A DNA stretch of 64,000 nt from Paraburkholderia nodosa (GTDB taxonomy: Bacteria > Pseudomonadota > Gammaproteobacteria > Burkholderiales > Burkholderiaceae): positions 124,001-188,000 of the forward strand of contig NZ_MCNV01000003.1 in NCBI RefSeq assembly GCF_001718195.1, given 5' to 3'. This document shows positions 55,694 to 64,000 of the stretch, one piece after another (position 1 is the first letter of the stretch; every line of letters starts with the position of its first letter). The notes beneath the pieces are model-generated. The model made no database searches and was not told where the DNA came from. It saw only the letters and a program-made list of their open reading frames with translations. The position numbers were made by a program, and so were the translations under genes.

Positions 55694-56098
55694 TCAGGTT
55701 GGGGTCGGACGCAAAGCGTCGTCCGGCAGCCAGAATACCGCACGCCCCTCGGGCGTGTCGCGTTCCTCGACTTGCACGGGGCGCAAACGCCCGCCGCGGC
55801 ATGGTCCGCCCACGCACTTGCCCGTGTCGGGCTGGTAGATCGCGCCGTGCGTGGCGCACATCAGATAGAGCCCCGACGACTCGAAGAACTGGCCCTCGAC
55901 CCAGTCGAGTTCCATCGGCACGTGCGCGCAGCGGTTCAGGTAGCCGTACGCCTCTCCGCCATAGCGCACGAAGAACACCACCGCGTCGCCGCCCGCGTAG
56001 GTCGCATTCATGCGCCGACCCTCGCCGCCCTCGGTGAGTTCGTCGGACGCGCAGACGCGTACCGGCTCGAGCGCCGCTGTCTCGGGCGCCGCGCTCAT
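55694..56098 (-). CDS. Rieske [2Fe-2S] domain protein
   Basis: 134 aa single Rieske domain. Cluster ligands are in NRCAHVPMELDW and MCATHGAIYQPDTGKCVGGPCRG (C-x-H and C-x2-H). No signal peptide or transferase domain is present, so it is a soluble ferredoxin-type Rieske protein; an electron-transfer partner is not adjacent. Its ATG overlaps the phosphatase stop (ATGA). Confidence 0.88.
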   Translation of the reverse strand: MSAAPETAALEPVRVCASDELTEGGEGRRMNATYAGGDAVVFFVRYGGEAYGYLNRCAHVPMELDWVEGQFFESSGLYLMCATHGAIYQPDTGKCVGGPCRGGRLRPVQVEERDTPEGRAVFWLPDDALRPTPT

Positions 56099-56754
56099 GC
56101 GTTCTCCCGCAGCCAGCCCGCGAGCGCAGCAACGTCGGGCGCGACAAAGCGCGGCTCGAGCTTTTCGAGTGCGCCGGATGCGTGCGCGCCATACGCCACG
56201 CCAATGGCAGCCGCGCCCGCGTTGATCGCCATCTGCAGATCGTGGGTCGTGTCGCCGATCATCACCGTGCGCCCCAGATCCTGCCCCAGTTCGCGCGTGA
56301 GCTCCTGAAGCATGGCCGGATGCGGCTTCGAGAAGGTTTCATCGGCGCAGCGGGTGCCGTCGAAGAGGCTCGTGAGCCGCGAATCCGCCAGCGCGCGGTT
56401 CAGCCCCACGCGACTCTTGCCCGTCGCCACGGCGAGCAGGTAGCCGGTGTCGCGCAGTTCCGCGAGCATCTCGCGCACGCCTGCGAACAGCTCGGTCTGC
56501 TGGTCCTTCAGCAAATAATGGATGCGATAGCGCTCGACGAGCCGCGGGTAGTCGGCCGGATCGAGCGTGGGCGCGGCGATCTGCAGCGCCTCGCGCAGGC
56601 CGAGGCCGATCACGTAGCTCGCCGCCTCGTCGCCGGGCACGGGCAGGCCGAGGTCGCGGCACGCCGCCTGGATGCTGCGCGTGATATGGGCGGTCGAGTC
56701 CATCAGGGTGCCGTCCCAGTCGAACACAATCAGGTCAAATAACTCTCGAGCCAT
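56095..56754 (-). CDS. HAD-IA hydrolase, phosphoglycolate phosphatase-like
   Basis: 219 aa. HAD motif I is IVFDWDGTLMDST, motif II AVATGKSRVGLNRAL, motif III KPHPAML and motif IV VMIGDTTHDLQMA. It resembles Gph and YjjG-type phosphatases; which small phosphate ester it hydrolyses cannot be told. The ATG giving MARELFDL is preferred to one five codons earlier. It lies 33 bp after rluC on the same strand. Confidence 0.88.
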   Translation of the reverse strand: MARELFDLIVFDWDGTLMDSTAHITRSIQAACRDLGLPVPGDEAASYVIGLGLREALQIAAPTLDPADYPRLVERYRIHYLLKDQQTELFAGVREMLAELRDTGYLLAVATGKSRVGLNRALADSRLTSLFDGTRCADETFSKPHPAMLQELTRELGQDLGRTVMIGDTTHDLQMAINAGAAAIGVAYGAHASGALEKLEPRFVAPDVAALAGWLRENA

Positions 56755-56787
56755 GCAGGACTTCTCCAAACGCTGTCAGATTCGGTG

Positions 56788-57846
56788 TCATTCGGGACGG
56801 GCCGCGTCAGGTTGGGCCGCGTCAGGTCGGGCCGCGTCGGTTGCCGCGCCTTGCTCGCGCTGCGCGCGCAGCGCGTCGACGAAGCCGCGGCAATCCGCCG
56901 GCAGCGGTGCCTCGAACTGCAACGGGACGCCCGTGATCGGGTGAGCGAGCTTCAACCGGTGCGCATGCAGGAACATCCGCTTGATGCCCGGCCGCGCGCC
57001 CGTGCGCGCGAGATCCTTGTTGAGCGCGAAGTCGCCGTACTTGGCGTCGCCGACGATCGGCAGGCCGAGGTGAGCGAGGTGCACGCGGATCTGGTGCGTG
57101 CGGCCCGTCTTCAGTTCGGCTTCGAGCAGCGCGTAGCCCGGCCAGCGCTCGACGAGATTGAACACCGTATGCGAGGGCAAGCCGTCCGGCTGCACGCGCA
57201 CACGACGCTCGCCTTCCGGGGTCAGATACTTGTGAAGCGGCTCCTTCACAGCGCGCCGACGGCCCCAGTCGCTCGCCCATTCGCCGTGGACGCAGGCGTA
57301 ATAGCGCTTGTCGGTCTGGTTATCGCGCATCTGCGCATGCAGGCCCACGAGTGCGGCGCGCTTCTTGGCGAGCATCAGCACGCCCGACGTTTCGCGGTCG
57401 AGCCGGTGGACCAGTTCGAGGAACTTGCCCTGCGTTCGCGCCGCGCGCAACTGCTCGATCACGCCGAACGCCACCCCGCTGCCGCCGTGCACGGCCACGC
57501 CGGCAGGCTTGTCGATGACGAGCAGCGCGTCGTCCTCGTAGATGATGGGAAACTGAGCCGCCGGCACGGGCGTGGCGCCGGCCGGCGCATTCGACTGCGA
57601 CGTGCGGATGGGCGGCACGCGCACGATGTCTCCTTCCGCGAGCCGATACTGCGCGTCGACCCGGCCCTTATTTACGCGCACTTCCCCGCTGCGCAAAATG
57701 CGATAGATGTGGCTTTTCGGCACGCCTTTGCAGACGCGCACGAGAAAATTGTCGATGCGCTGACCGGCCGCGCCCTCGTCGATTTCGACGAACGAAACCT
57801 GGTCGCTTGCGACCTGATTCTGGGATGTTTTGCCTAACCCTTTCAT
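56788..57846 (-). CDS. rluC: 23S rRNA pseudouridine synthase RluC
   Basis: 352 aa. An S4 domain (AAGQRIDNFLVRVCKGVPKSHIYRILRSGEVRVNKGRV) precedes the RluA-family catalytic core with Asp in LVHRLDRETSGVLMLAKKRAAL and LKTGRTHQIRVHLAHLGLPIVGD. It makes pseudouridines 955, 2504 and 2580 in 23S rRNA. The last 20 or so residues repeat DAARPDAAQP, encoded by 15-bp tandem repeats (56799-56843). It is divergent from rne, the same pairing as in E. coli. The start MKGLGKTSQNQ lacks a clear Shine-Dalgarno. Confidence 0.95.
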   Translation of the reverse strand: MKGLGKTSQNQVASDQVSFVEIDEGAAGQRIDNFLVRVCKGVPKSHIYRILRSGEVRVNKGRVDAQYRLAEGDIVRVPPIRTSQSNAPAGATPVPAAQFPIIYEDDALLVIDKPAGVAVHGGSGVAFGVIEQLRAARTQGKFLELVHRLDRETSGVLMLAKKRAALVGLHAQMRDNQTDKRYYACVHGEWASDWGRRRAVKEPLHKYLTPEGERRVRVQPDGLPSHTVFNLVERWPGYALLEAELKTGRTHQIRVHLAHLGLPIVGDAKYGDFALNKDLARTGARPGIKRMFLHAHRLKLAHPITGVPLQFEAPLPADCRGFVDALRAQREQGAATDAARPDAAQPDAARPE

Positions 57847-57858
57847 TCTGAATATAAT
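57830..57858 (+). promoter_or_regulatory. candidate rne promoter inside the 5' end of rluC
   Basis: Plus strand TTGCCT, 17-bp spacer, perfect TATAAT. Transcription would start near 57865, about 880 nt before the rne ATG. The -35 lies inside rluC codons and the -10 just upstream of the rluC ATG, so rluC and rne expression could interfere. Confidence 0.6.
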
Positions 57859-58742
57859 TTGCCCAGCGCCGACGCAACGGTAGGCCAAATGGCCCAGGCC
57901 AAATGGCCCAGGCCAAATGGCCAAATGTTCTGCGAACCACCCAATGGACACCCCAAGGGGGTTATCCTGGACTTGGACCACGCGGCGAGCGCAGGCTGCA
58001 AGCGATAAACGGTTATTTTACTTGCGCCCGGGGCTGGTTGCTCACCCCGTTTGATGAGAAGCAACGAGTTGCACGCACGGATCACCACTCCGGCAGGGAC
58101 GGCGCCCACAGGCACGTTCGGTCAGGAGCGGCTCCGACGGTAACGGAACATTGGTATAAAGAATTTATCCGGCGCGTCCCGCCGCGCGGTCGAAGTGACC
58201 GCTGCAGGAGGCGCTGGTGGCGAAAATACGGCGAGCGCCCGAAGCGTCCCGGCAATGTGCGGGACACGGCGACGTCAAAAGTGGCGAGACACCCCGAGGG
58301 GGAAGACGGGCGTTCCTGAATAGCTTCCCGTGCGCGGCCCTGATTGAATCTTGAGGCCGCGAACCTGATCCAGTCGCAAGCGCGCGCGGTTCGCCGCTGC
58401 GGCCGGCGTCTGTCACGGCCAGTGCGATGGGCACACCCATCGGCACGTTCATGGTCACGGCAGCCAGGTGGATTGGAAGCGCAGGAAAACGTTGCCGTCG
58501 CGAACCCGCGGCATGTCTCTTCTCTTCTTGAAGACGTATTTCGCATGTGCCCACGCGGCCCCGTCCACGGCAACGCAACGCCGGACCGGCGCCCAGGAAA
58601 GGCAATTCTCCCCGCCATCGTTCCCGCTCCAGCGTGCTTGTGACAACACAATAAGGCGCGGCTCGCCGCTGCCCGCACCGTGCTGCCTGGCGTCACCGCC
58701 GCGCACCGTGCGGCTCGCGCGCGAACGCACTGGAGTCGTTCA
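57847..58742. other. rluC-rne intergenic region and presumed rne leader
   Basis: 896 bp without a credible gene. It contains the TATAAT box, the 14-bp tandem repeats and short GC-rich dyads near the rne start (for example GCGGC-TC-GCCGC at about 58656). In E. coli the long rne leader is the target of RNase E autoregulation. Open frames on both strands lack family resemblance. Confidence 0.5.
57883..57927. repeat. 14-bp tandem repeat GGCCAAATGGCCCA
   Basis: Two perfect copies (57883-57896, 57897-57910) and a third that turns into GGCCAAATGGCCAAATG. Each unit contains the palindrome GGCCAAATGGCC-like core (GGCC-NNNN-GGCC). It lies about 20 bp after the predicted rne start site. Confidence 0.85.
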
Positions 58743-61700
58743 ATGAAACGAATGCTGTTCAACGCGACACAGCAGGAAGAACTGCGTGTCGCCATCGTCG
58801 ATGGACAGAAGCTCATCGACATCGACATCGAAACCGCCGGGCGCGAACAGCGCAAAGGCAACATCTACAAGGGGATCGTCACCCGGATCGAGCCTTCGCT
58901 CGAGGCGTGTTTCGTCAACTACGGCGAAGACCGCCACGGCTTCCTGCCGTTCAAGGAAGTCGCCCGCCAGTACTTCCGCGAAGGCATCGACATGCGCGGC
59001 GCGCGCATTCAGGACGCCCTCAAGGAAGGCCAGGAGCTGATCGTCCAGGTCGAGAAGGAAGAGCGCGGCAACAAGGGCGCCGCCCTCACCACGTTCATCT
59101 CGCTCGCCGGCCGCTACCTCGTGCTCATGCCGAACAACCCGCGCGGCGGCGGCGTCTCGCGCCGCATCGAGGGCGACGACCGTCAGGAACTGCGCGAAAC
59201 CATGGCGCAGCTGCAACTGCCGGACGGCATGAGCATCATCGCGCGTACCGCCGGTATCGGCCGCTCCGCCGAAGAGCTCCAGTGGGACCTGAACTACCTG
59301 CTGCAACTGTGGCGCGCCATCGAAGCCGCGTCGCAGGCCGGCCAGTCCGGTCAGCCCATGCTGATCTACCTGGAATCGAGCCTCGTCATTCGCGCGATCC
59401 GCGACTACTTCCAGCCCGACATCGGCGAAATCCTCATCGACACCACCGAGATCCATGACCAGGCGCGCGCCTTCATGGATATCGTGATGCCGGACAATGT
59501 CAATAAGGTGAAGCGGTATCACGACGACGTGCCGCTTTTCTCGCGTTTCCAGATCGAGCACCAGATCGAGACGGCGTATTCGCGCACGGTGCCGCTGCCC
59601 TCGGGCGGCGCGATCGTGATCGACCACACCGAAGCCCTGGTCGCCATCGACGTGAACTCGGCGCGCGCCACCAAGGGCGCCGACATCGAGGAAACCGCCG
59701 CGCGCACCAACCTCGAAGCCGCCGACGAAGTGGCGCGCCAGTTGCGTCTGCGCGACCTGGGCGGCCTGATCGTGATCGACTTCATCGACATGGAGTCGGC
59801 CAAGAGCCAGCGCGAAGTCGAGCAGCGCCTGAAAGACGCGCTGCGCCACGACCGCGCCCGCGTGCAGATGGGCAAGATCTCGCGCTTCGGCCTGATGGAG
59901 CTGTCGCGCCAGCGCCTGCGCCCCGCCCTCTCGGAAGGCAGCCACGTGACCTGCCCGCGCTGTAACGGCACGGGTCATATCCGCGATACGGAATCGTCGG
60001 CGCTGCAGGTGCTGCGCATCATCCAGGAAGAGGCGATGAAGGAAAACACCGCGGCAATTCATTGCCAGGTGCCGGTCGAAGTGACCGCCTTCCTGCTCAA
60101 CGAAAAGCGCTCGGAGATCAACAAGATCGAGTCGCGCTTCAAGGTTGCGGTCGTTCTGATCCCGAACAAGCACCTCGAAACGCCGCACTACAAGCTCGAG
60201 CGCCTGCGTCACGACGATGCGCGCCTCGACGACCCGCGCGCCTCGTGGAAGATGGCCGAGGAAGCGGCTCGTGAACTCGAGTCGGAAACCGGCTACAGCA
60301 AGCGTACCGCCGAAGCCAAGCCGAAACAGGAAGCGGCGGTGAAGGGCATCACGCCGGAGCGTCCGGCGCCGAGCGCGCCGGTCAAGCCGGCCGAAACCGC
60401 GCCCGTCGCGGCACAACTGGCTGTCACGCCCGCGGGCGGCGGCTTCTTTGGCTGGGTCAAGCGTCTCTTTGGCGGTGCACCGGCTGCGGCGCCCGCGCCG
60501 GCACCGGTCGCTCAACCCGAAAAGACTGCCCGTCCGACCCGCGAAGCGCGTACCGAGCGCGGTGAGAAGACCGGCGGCGATCGCAACCGCAATCGCCGCT
60601 CCGGCGGCCGCGACGCGGCAGCCCGCGGCGAAAGCGCAGGCGGCGCACGTGCCGGCCAGCCGGCTGGCCGCCGTGAGGAACGCGAGCCGCGCGAACAGCG
60701 TGAGCCGCGTGAAGCACGCGAAGGCCGTGGTGTCCGCGAGCCGCGTGAGCCGCGTGAACAACGCGAACCGCGCGAGCAACGTGAACCGCGTGAAACCCGC
60801 GAAGCGCGCACCGAGCGCGAACAGCGCATCGAACGCGTCGAGCGCGGTCAGGAACGTAGCGATGTAACGGCAGAAGCCGGCGCCGCACGTGGCGAGCGCC
60901 GCGAGCGTGGTGAACGTGGCGAGCGCGGTGAGTCGCGTCGCCGTCAGCAAGCCGAGGCCGCTGAAGCCCAGGAAGCGCGTCTTGACGCCGCATCGGCAGG
61001 CGCCGAAGGCGTCGAAGCGCCGCAGACGGAAGACCTGCTCGAAGGCGTGAGCGCCGGTGCCGACGAAGATGGCGCACCGCGTGAAGGCGAAGAACGCCGC
61101 CGCCGCCGCCGCGGCCGCCGTGGTGGTCGCCGCGAGCGCGAGACGGATGCAGCCGGCCTGACGCCGGGCGCAGATGCACCGGAAGGCGAAGAGCAAGCCG
61201 CCCCCGCCCAACCGGCGCTCGAGCAGCCTGCCATTGCCGCACAAGTGCATGAAGCACCGGCCGTAGAAGCGCGCACCGAGGCGGCTGCCGAGCCTGTCGT
61301 GACCGCACTGCCGGCCGCAGCCGCCGTCGCTGAAGCCGGGCACGTGCCTCCCGCTGCAGTGACGACGGCGCCCGTCGAAACCGTCGCGCCCGCTGCAGAG
61401 CAAGCTCCGGCTCCTGCCGAGCCGGCTCCGGCACCCGCCGAAGCCGCACCGGTGAGCGTCGAAACCGCACACGCGGTCGAGCCGAAGGCCGAAGAAGCTG
61501 TGGCACCTGTCGCTCCTGTGGCCCCTGCCGCAGCGGACGAACCGGTCGCGCCGGCAGCCCCGGTGGAGCCGGTTCAGGCCGAAACGCCGCCTGTCGTGCG
61601 CGAAGATCGCGTCGAAGCACCGCGGACCGAAGAGCCCGTGGCAGCGGCAGCAGCGCCCGTCGCTCAACCGGAGCCGGCACAAGAAGCGGTAGCCGCCGCT

Positions 61701-61973
61701 CCGGCGGTCGTCGCGATCACCGAGCCGGTTGCCTCGCATCCGGCCCCGGTGGCAACGGCGGCGTCCGCGGCTGCCCCCACCGCAGACACGCTGCGCCCGA
61801 TGCTGGAATCGGCGGGTCTCGTCTGGGTCAATACTGACGCCGACAAGCTGCGCGCTGCGCAGCAAGCCGCCGCGCAGCTGGTCAAGCCCGCACGCACGCC
61901 GCGCGAGCGCAAGCCGCTGCCGCCGGTCGACAGCACGCCGATGCAGCAGGTCGAGACCACCCGCCTGCCGTAA
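58743..61973 (+). CDS. rne: ribonuclease E
   Basis: 1076 aa. [30 protein letters not shown] opens the catalytic half; the S1 domain ([36 protein letters not shown]) follows, then the DNase I-like domain with metal-binding Asp residues in [28 protein letters not shown] and IVIDFIDME, and the Zn-link [12 protein letters not shown]. An amphipathic-looking [14 protein letters not shown] near residue 570 could bind membrane. Residues 600-720 are Arg/Glu rich with REP/REQ repeats and the remainder is Ala/Pro/Glu rich: the degradosome scaffold. GGAG lies seven bases before the ATG. A strong terminator follows. Confidence 0.96.
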   Translation: MKRMLFNATQQEELRVAIVDGQKLIDIDIETAGREQRKGNIYKGIVTRIEPSLEACFVNYGEDRHGFLPFKEVARQYFREGIDMRGARIQDALKEGQELIVQVEKEERGNKGAALTTFISLAGRYLVLMPNNPRGGGVSRRIEGDDRQELRETMAQLQLPDGMSIIARTAGIGRSAEELQWDLNYLLQLWRAIEAASQAGQSGQPMLIYLESSLVIRAIRDYFQPDIGEILIDTTEIHDQARAFMDIVMPDNVNKVKRYHDDVPLFSRFQIEHQIETAYSRTVPLPSGGAIVIDHTEALVAIDVNSARATKGADIEETAARTNLEAADEVARQLRLRDLGGLIVIDFIDMESAKSQREVEQRLKDALRHDRARVQMGKISRFGLMELSRQRLRPALSEGSHVTCPRCNGTGHIRDTESSALQVLRIIQEEAMKENTAAIHCQVPVEVTAFLLNEKRSEINKIESRFKVAVVLIPNKHLETPHYKLERLRHDDARLDDPRASWKMAEEAARELESETGYSKRTAEAKPKQEAAVKGITPERPAPSAPVKPAETAPVAAQLAVTPAGGGFFGWVKRLFGGAPAAAPAPAPVAQPEKTARPTREARTERGEKTGGDRNRNRRSGGRDAAARGESAGGARAGQPAGRREEREPREQREPREAREGRGVREPREPREQREPREQREPRETREARTEREQRIERVERGQERSDVTAEAGAARGERRERGERGERGESRRRQQAEAAEAQEARLDAASAGAEGVEAPQTEDLLEGVSAGADEDGAPREGEERRRRRRGRRGGRRERETDAAGLTPGADAPEGEEQAAPAQPALEQPAIAAQVHEAPAVEARTEAAAEPVVTALPAAAAVAEAGHVPPAAVTTAPVETVAPAAEQAPAPAEPAPAPAEAAPVSVETAHAVEPKAEEAVAPVAPVAPAAADEPVAPAAPVEPVQAETPPVVREDRVEAPRTEEPVAAAAAPVAQPEPAQEAVAAAPAVVAITEPVASHPAPVATAASAAAPTADTLRPMLESAGLVWVNTDADKLRAAQQAAAQLVKPARTPRERKPLPPVDSTPMQQVETTRLP

Positions 61974-62020
61974 GCGCTGCAAGGCAACTGGCCGCCGGGC
62001 CCCGATTCCGGCGCACCCCG

Positions 62021-62051
62021 AAAAGCCCGCCCCTCCCGGCGGGCTTTTTTT
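62021..62051 (+). terminator. Rho-independent terminator after rne
   Basis: AAAAGCCCGCC-CCTCCC-GGCGGGCTTTTTTT, 47 nt past the rne stop. Confidence 0.93.
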
Positions 62052-62129
62052 GATATATCAGCGTTCTCCCTTGTCTGAAGGCAGGTCCTGGTTCGGCTAA
62101 AATCGAACTAACGCGAGAACGAAGAGGCC

Positions 62130-63251
62130 ATGACACGACGCATCATCCCTGTTGCCGACGTTCGATCGCTGCCGCCCGAATTGCCCCGGACGGCCGCAGA
62201 AGCCGTGCGCGCGCCTTCTGGCGCGGTCTTCGACGCGCTCGCCAGACCCCTGCGCGACCTTCGCATCTCGGTCACGGACCGCTGTAATTTCCGCTGCGTG
62301 TACTGCATGCCGCGAGCCGTGTTCGACAAGGATTACCCGTTTTTGCCCCATTCCGCACTGCTTTCGCTCGAAGAAATCGAGCGGCTCGCACGGCTTTTCG
62401 TCGCGCATGGCGTCACCAAGATCCGCCTCACGGGTGGTGAGCCGCTGCTGCGCAAGAACATCGAATTCCTGATCGAGCGGCTCGCCGCGCTGCGTACGCC
62501 CGCAGGCGAACCGCTCGATATCACGCTCACCACCAATGGCTCGCTGCTTGCCCGCAAGGCGCGCGCGCTGCGTGACGCGGGCCTCACACGCGTGACGGTG
62601 AGCCTGGACGCCCTCGACGACGCCCTCTTTCGCCGCATGAACGACGCCGACTTCGCGGTGGCCGACGTGCTCGACGGCATTGCGGCGGCACAAGCCGTGG
62701 GTCTCGCGCCGATCAAGGTCAACACGGTCGTCAAGCGCGGCACGAACGACGGCGAGATCGTGCCGCTTGCACGGCATTTCCGCGGCACGGATGTGACGCT
62801 GCGCTTCATCGAGTACATGGACGTGGGCACCTCGAATGGCTGGAACATGGCCGAAGTGCTGCCGTCGGCGGAAGTCGTCGCGCGCATTTCCGAGCACTGG
62901 CCGCTCGTGCCGCTGGAGCCCCACAACGCCGCCGAAACGGCGCAGCGCTGGGGCTACGCAGATGGCGCGGGCGAAATCGGCGCGATCTCCAGCGTGACGC
63001 GCGCGTTCTGCGGCGACTGCACGCGCGCGCGCCTTTCGACCGAGGGCAAGCTGTACCTGTGCCTCTTCGCCTCGATGGGTTACGACCTGCGCGCGCTGTT
63101 GCGCAACGGCGCCACCGACACGGCAATCTCCGGCGCCATCGCGCAGGTATGGGAAGGCCGCGCCGACCGCTATTCGCAGCTGCGGGGCAGCGCGCAGGCG
63201 CCGGCGGCCTCCGACGAGCGTCGCATCGAAATGTCCTATATCGGCGGCTGA
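62130..63251 (+). CDS. moaA: GTP 3',8-cyclase MoaA
   Basis: 373 aa radical SAM enzyme. The first cluster is [13 protein letters not shown] (Cys52, 56, 59), then [13 protein letters not shown]. The C-terminal cluster is in [23 protein letters not shown] and the protein ends IGG, the C-terminal Gly-Gly needed for activity. It converts GTP to 3',8-cyclo-GTP in the first step of molybdenum cofactor synthesis. It is about 45 residues longer at the N-terminus than E. coli MoaA. mobA follows after 6 bp. Confidence 0.97.
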   Translation: MTRRIIPVADVRSLPPELPRTAAEAVRAPSGAVFDALARPLRDLRISVTDRCNFRCVYCMPRAVFDKDYPFLPHSALLSLEEIERLARLFVAHGVTKIRLTGGEPLLRKNIEFLIERLAALRTPAGEPLDITLTTNGSLLARKARALRDAGLTRVTVSLDALDDALFRRMNDADFAVADVLDGIAAAQAVGLAPIKVNTVVKRGTNDGEIVPLARHFRGTDVTLRFIEYMDVGTSNGWNMAEVLPSAEVVARISEHWPLVPLEPHNAAETAQRWGYADGAGEIGAISSVTRAFCGDCTRARLSTEGKLYLCLFASMGYDLRALLRNGATDTAISGAIAQVWEGRADRYSQLRGSAQAPAASDERRIEMSYIGG

Positions 63252-63257
63252 GGAGCC

Positions 63258-63890
63258 ATGACGCCGACGAGCGCCAACCCCATTCCCACTGCATCGATCA
63301 CGGGCCTCGTGCTCGCGGGCGGCCGCGGCCAGCGTATGGGCGGCGCGGACAAGGGCTTGCAGATGCTGCACGGCAAACCGCTTGCCGCGCACGTGCTCAC
63401 GCGCCTCGCGCCGCAGGTCGGCGCCCTCTCGATCAGCGCGAACCGCAACGGCGATGCTTATGCGGCGCTCGGCGCACCATGGCGAGCGAGCGTGCTCGCC
63501 GATACGCTGCCCGACTTCCCCGGCCCGCTCGCGGGGCTCCTCGCGGGACTGCGCGCGGCGCAAACCGAATGGCTCCTCACGGCGCCCTGCGACTCGCCCT
63601 GGCTGCCGGCCGATCTCGCCGAGCGCCTGGGCCACGCCGCGCTCTCGGCGCGCGCCGACATCGTGACTTCGACCACGACGAATGCCGAAGGCGTGGTCTC
63701 GCTGCACCCGGTATTCGCGCTCGTACGCACCTCGCTCGCCGACGACCTCGCCGCCTTCCTCGCCGCCGGCGAGCGCAAGGTGCGTGCGTGGTACGCGCGC
63801 CACACGGCCACCGAAGTCGCCTTTGCCGACGAACGTGCGTTTTACAATATCAATTCCTTACAGGAACTGGCCGAACTCGAACGCGCCTGA
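63258..63890 (+). CDS. mobA: molybdenum cofactor guanylyltransferase
   Basis: 210 aa. The nucleotidyltransferase motif GLVLAGGRGQRMGGADKGLQMLHGKPL and the metal-binding PCDSPWLPADLAERL are visible; YNINSLQEL closes the fold. It adds GMP to Mo-molybdopterin to make the guanine dinucleotide form for DMSO-reductase-family enzymes. TGAGGAG precedes the ATG closely, and it is co-transcribed with moaA. The 110 bases after it show no complete gene; moeA would be a typical next gene. Confidence 0.95.
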   Translation: MTPTSANPIPTASITGLVLAGGRGQRMGGADKGLQMLHGKPLAAHVLTRLAPQVGALSISANRNGDAYAALGAPWRASVLADTLPDFPGPLAGLLAGLRAAQTEWLLTAPCDSPWLPADLAERLGHAALSARADIVTSTTTNAEGVVSLHPVFALVRTSLADDLAAFLAAGERKVRAWYARHTATEVAFADERAFYNINSLQELAELERA

Positions 63891-64000
63891 ATTGCAATCG
63901 GGCGCCGCCCGGTCGGCCGCCGTCCCCGGCACACGGCCGGCACGCCCGCCTGGACGATCGCCGCACACGCCGTGCGGATGCGACGCTTCCTCACTCGATG

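Noticed and set aside
58740..61982. A 1080-codon minus-strand open frame opposite rne
   Set aside because: It is an Arg/Cys/Gly-rich antisense shadow of RNase E with no recognisable fold.

Overview
The window is a gene-dense (roughly 63-67% GC by eye) stretch of beta-proteobacterial chromosome. Gene order, protein sequences and the EarP/EF-P(Arg32) pair point to Burkholderiaceae, most likely Burkholderia sensu lato (Paraburkholderia, Caballeronia or a close relative). The genus is an inference from remembered families, not a database match. I see no insertion sequence, prophage, integrase, CRISPR array or rRNA operon; this is core genome.

Layout. 1-7.6 kb: rlmE (cut by the window edge), yhbY, a DUF4149 membrane protein, greA and carAB. 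7.8-12.8 kb: mltD, gloB, a YafS-like methyltransferase, rnhA, dnaQ and tRNA-Val(CAC). 12.9-16.6 kb: two poorly characterised membrane proteins, a four-copy 50-bp hairpin repeat array, a GT4 glycosyltransferase and a long intergenic region. 16.6-21 kb: an ABC exporter and trehalose synthesis (otsB-otsA). 21.2-23.4 kb: copper delivery to cytochrome oxidase (SCO1, PCu(A)C, CtaG). 23.4-28 kb: an ElaA-type acetyltransferase, a DUF2164 protein, a tRNA-Gly/Gly/Cys cluster, pgsA and uvrC. 28-32.3 kb: earP and efp (EF-P rhamnosylation), a CsbD protein and a sigma-54 response regulator.

32.4-52.7 kb is one 20-kb co-directional minus-strand block. In transcription order it is yceD-rpmF-plsX-fabH-fabD-fabG-acpP-fabF, then a YgfX-like membrane protein, then the envelope-stress module rpoE-rseA-rseB-mucD, then a glutaredoxin-like gene, lepA-lepB-rnc-era-recO-pdxJ-acpS-nagZ. 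It links fatty-acid and phospholipid precursor synthesis, envelope stress, protein export, RNA processing and ribosome assembly, and ends with the enzyme that activates acyl carrier protein. Internal terminators (after rpmF and after acpP) and an internal acpP promoter suggest how unequal amounts are made.

53.2-64 kb: maf, a tetrapyrrole-methylase-family protein, sppA, a Rieske protein, a Gph-like HAD phosphatase, rluC, then divergently rne with an unusually long leader, and moaA-mobA for molybdenum cofactor.

No wholly new multi-gene system is evident. The most notable unexplained elements are non-coding: the hairpin repeat array at 14.4-14.6 kb, in which one copy carries a paired compensatory change; the perfect 14-bp hairpin just ahead of rnc; the roughly 90-nt composite hairpin terminator between carB and greA; and the long rne leader whose best promoter lies inside divergent rluC.
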